Below, piece after piece: positions 14,151 through 15,818 of a stretch of 15,818 nucleotides of DNA; within the stretch, counting starts at the first letter, position 1; every line of letters begins with the position of its first letter. A program made the translations under genes and the position numbers. The notes beneath the pieces are model-generated. The model was not told the DNA's origin, searched no databases, and worked only from the letters and a program-made list of their open reading frames with translations. Source of the DNA: Desulfuromonadales bacterium (GTDB lineage: Bacteria; Desulfobacterota; Desulfuromonadia; Desulfuromonadales; BM103); NCBI GenBank assembly GCA_030640215.1, contig DAOWJU010000087.1:1-15818 (forward strand), read 5' to 3'.

Positions 14151-15710
14151 TCAACGACATGAACCGGTGAAGAAAACGGCGTGATTGGAGGTGAACAGCG
14201 GCGGGGTGCGATTGACGATCGCCCGGATGACCGTAGATCCGAGCAGCCGTTTTTCGAGGAAACGGCGCGCAGCGGCACGGTTCCAGTCGCTGTCGCTGTG
14301 AAACTTCTGATAGAGACCAAGGGGGTTGTCAGCCTTGATTGGATCCGCTGTCGCAATCCCATATTGCTGAGGGGCGTCGAGCAGTTTTGAAGCGCGTGGC
14401 AGGTTCATGATGGCAAGATTGAGGAAGCCGATTTTGTCCGCATGCAATTCGAGAAACGCCAGAGTTTGTTCGGCATCGATTTCGGTTTCACCGGGAGTGC
14501 CAAGCATAATGTAGACAAAGCTGGCGATGCCGGCAGCAGACAAATTGTCCAGAATGCGGGAGGCCGATTCAAGTTGCACTCCTTTGCCGAGACGATCAAG
14601 AACAGATTGAGAACCGCTCTCCAGCCCAAGTTGCAGCATACGGCAACCACTTTGTGCCAGCCTGGCAACGAAGGTGGCATCCTCTAGCACTGACTCAAAG
14701 CGGACAAATCCGAACCAGTTGAGCCCCGCCAATGTGTCGGCGCGATCCGCAAGGACCTTGAGCATATTGACCGGGACGGCATTGTCGGTCAGTTGAATAT
14801 GTTGAATTCCATAATCATCGGCCAGCTGGCGCATCAGATCAGGAAGCTCGGCTGGACGGCTGGCGGTGTATGGGTGGACTGGGGCAGCCGCCTCGGGGCA
14901 AAAGAGGCAGCGTTGCCAATAGCAGCCACGCGAGGCACTTAAGGGGAGTACCGGCTGTGGTGAAAAGTAGTCGGCAACCCGGGCAAAGCTAAAGTCGGGC
15001 ACAAAGCTGATGGTTGTAGCGTCGGCCAGAGTGTAGCGGTCATCCATTTCACCTTTTGCAAGGGCGGCCAAAGCTGTTTCACCGGGGCCAAAGACCAGTC
15101 GATTGAAGGGTGGTAAGCGCAGGTTGAGACGCCGCAGCGGCTCCTGCCACGATGTGATCAGTCCGCCACCGGCGACCAGCAGAGCATCAGGCAGAGCGCG
15201 GCTCAGTAAGCCCGCCAGTTCAAAGGCTGGCAGGGCCTGGTGCAGGAAATTGATCGAGATGGCGATGGTGCGAGGCTGTAATGCAAGTATCTGTGGCAAC
15301 AGCTCCTTGCGAAAATATGCAGCGAACAGGGTCTCCACTTTGCCGCTGGCGACTCGTTTAAGGTCTTGCGGATTGAAAGGGGAGAGGCCGTCATGTTGGT
15401 AGTCACCGAGGGTCAGTCGTTCGTCGCCTTCGAGGCTGCTCCATAAGCTTAACAGCCGGTTGAGATAGCGTACGGCCGTGTTGTAACGCGCGAAGTTTTT
15501 TGTTGCCGCTGGCGAACGCAGTAACTTGAGAGAGGAAGATCTGTGCCGCAGTGCCCGACGTAGGCTGGTCTCATCTACGGCACCGGCCTGGGCTGCCAGT
15601 CGCTCGCCATCGAGCAGGTAAATGTAAGCAGCCAGGTTGGCGTCAATTGCTGTGGCGGTCAAGCCCTGGGCACGCAGGTGGGCCAGCAGAATTGCCAGAG
15701 CCGACCTCAT
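14151..15710 (-). CDS. Radical SAM protein with N-terminal B12-binding-like domain
   Basis: A 519-residue protein starting at ATG 15710, where ATGA overlaps the stop of the previous gene and GAAGGTGATGG lies upstream; a longer frame reaching 15815 reads that gene in the wrong frame. Residues ~60-215 carry a Rossmann-like segment (LALQPRTIAISINFLHQALP, LLVAGGG, LVFGPGETAL) like cobalamin-binding radical SAM enzymes, without a DxHxxG motif. The cluster motif is RGCYWQRCLFC, C263-X4-C268-X2-C271, a variant of CX3CX2C. IQLTDNAV, LGLESGSQSVLDRLGKG and FVYIMLGTPGETE are the usual later SAM-domain motifs. The reaction is not known. It ends base-to-base with the pseudouridine synthase. Confidence 0.85.
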   Translation of the reverse strand: MRSALAILLAHLRAQGLTATAIDANLAAYIYLLDGERLAAQAGAVDETSLRRALRHRSSSLKLLRSPAATKNFARYNTAVRYLNRLLSLWSSLEGDERLTLGDYQHDGLSPFNPQDLKRVASGKVETLFAAYFRKELLPQILALQPRTIAISINFLHQALPAFELAGLLSRALPDALLVAGGGLITSWQEPLRRLNLRLPPFNRLVFGPGETALAALAKGEMDDRYTLADATTISFVPDFSFARVADYFSPQPVLPLSASRGCYWQRCLFCPEAAAPVHPYTASRPAELPDLMRQLADDYGIQHIQLTDNAVPVNMLKVLADRADTLAGLNWFGFVRFESVLEDATFVARLAQSGCRMLQLGLESGSQSVLDRLGKGVQLESASRILDNLSAAGIASFVYIMLGTPGETEIDAEQTLAFLELHADKIGFLNLAIMNLPRASKLLDAPQQYGIATADPIKADNPLGLYQKFHSDSDWNRAAARRFLEKRLLGSTVIRAIVNRTPPLFTSNHAVFFTGSCR

Positions 15711-15818
15711 TTGATCACCATCACCTTCGTCCAGTATTCGCTTCCCCCAAGGGTGAGCCGGCAGTAGTAGACCCCGTTGGCCACCCGGTGCCCGGCATCG
15801 TTGCGCCCGTCCCACACC
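15707..15818 (-). CDS. FlgD-Ig-like C-terminal domain of a surface/secreted protein (partial)
   Basis: The minus strand entering from the window edge reads VWDGRNDAGHRVANGVYYCR followed by LTLGGSEYWTKVMVIK and TGA at 15707-15709. WDGRNDAGxxVANGVYYxRL is the typical end of FlgD-Ig-like domains found at the C-terminus of large secreted or surface proteins. The rest of the gene lies outside. Its stop overlaps the radical SAM start by ATGA, so the two genes share one mRNA. Confidence 0.7.
   Translation of the reverse strand, partial: VWDGRNDAGHRVANGVYYCRLTLGGSEYWTKVMVIK

Noticed and set aside
15711..15815. Extension of the radical SAM gene upstream of ATG 15710
   Set aside because: The same DNA in another frame encodes a clear FlgD-Ig-like tail ending in an ATGA overlap, so the extra 35 residues are not real.

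Overview
The window looks like chromosomal DNA of a Gram-negative, probably anaerobic bacterium. The protein styles of the right-hand housekeeping genes (a YheT-type hydrolase, an RluA-type pseudouridine synthase and a radical SAM protein linked to a FlgD-Ig-like surface protein) remind me of Desulfobacterota/Desulfuromonadales. That is an impression from family resemblance, not a placement.

Region 1 (1-1123) is a graveyard of mobile DNA. It holds the HTH tail of a serine recombinase, an IS3-type element whose orfA is intact but whose orfB is frameshifted and internally deleted, and the first ~30 codons of a DMT/EamA-type transporter on the minus strand, cut off by the insertions.

Region 2 (about 1124-10394) is a compact catabolic cassette, all on the plus strand: an RpiR/MurR-family regulator, a periplasmic family-5 binding protein, two permeases and two ATPases of a peptide/nickel-type ABC importer, a C45-type Ntn hydrolase, an N-formylglutamate amidohydrolase-like enzyme, and the amino-terminal stub of an isoaspartyl dipeptidase (iadA). 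ATPase 1, ATPase 2 and the C45 hydrolase are chained by ATGA stop/start overlaps, and permease 2 starts inside permease 1. The regulator promoter sits between two 15-bp TGTA-N7-TACA palindromes whose centres are 63 bp apart. The likely job is import of small N-modified peptides or amino acids followed by amide hydrolysis in the cytoplasm; the true substrate is unknown. A 312-bp stretch between the binding protein and the permeases carries a strong long hairpin and no recognisable gene.

Region 3 (10395-11766) closes the cassette: a perfect 13-bp terminator-like hairpin, then a minus-strand DDE transposase that lacks its 5' part, then a short non-coding stretch with palindromes. Both ends of the cassette are therefore eroded by mobile elements.

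Region 4 (11767-15818) looks like ordinary chromosome: a small lipoprotein and a 29-residue membrane peptide, a YheT-like alpha/beta hydrolase, a short remnant that may be a transposase tail, an RluA-family pseudouridine synthase and, convergent with it with no gap, a radical SAM protein that overlaps by ATGA the end of a gene for a FlgD-Ig-like surface domain running off the window. No rRNA, tRNA or CRISPR array was seen.
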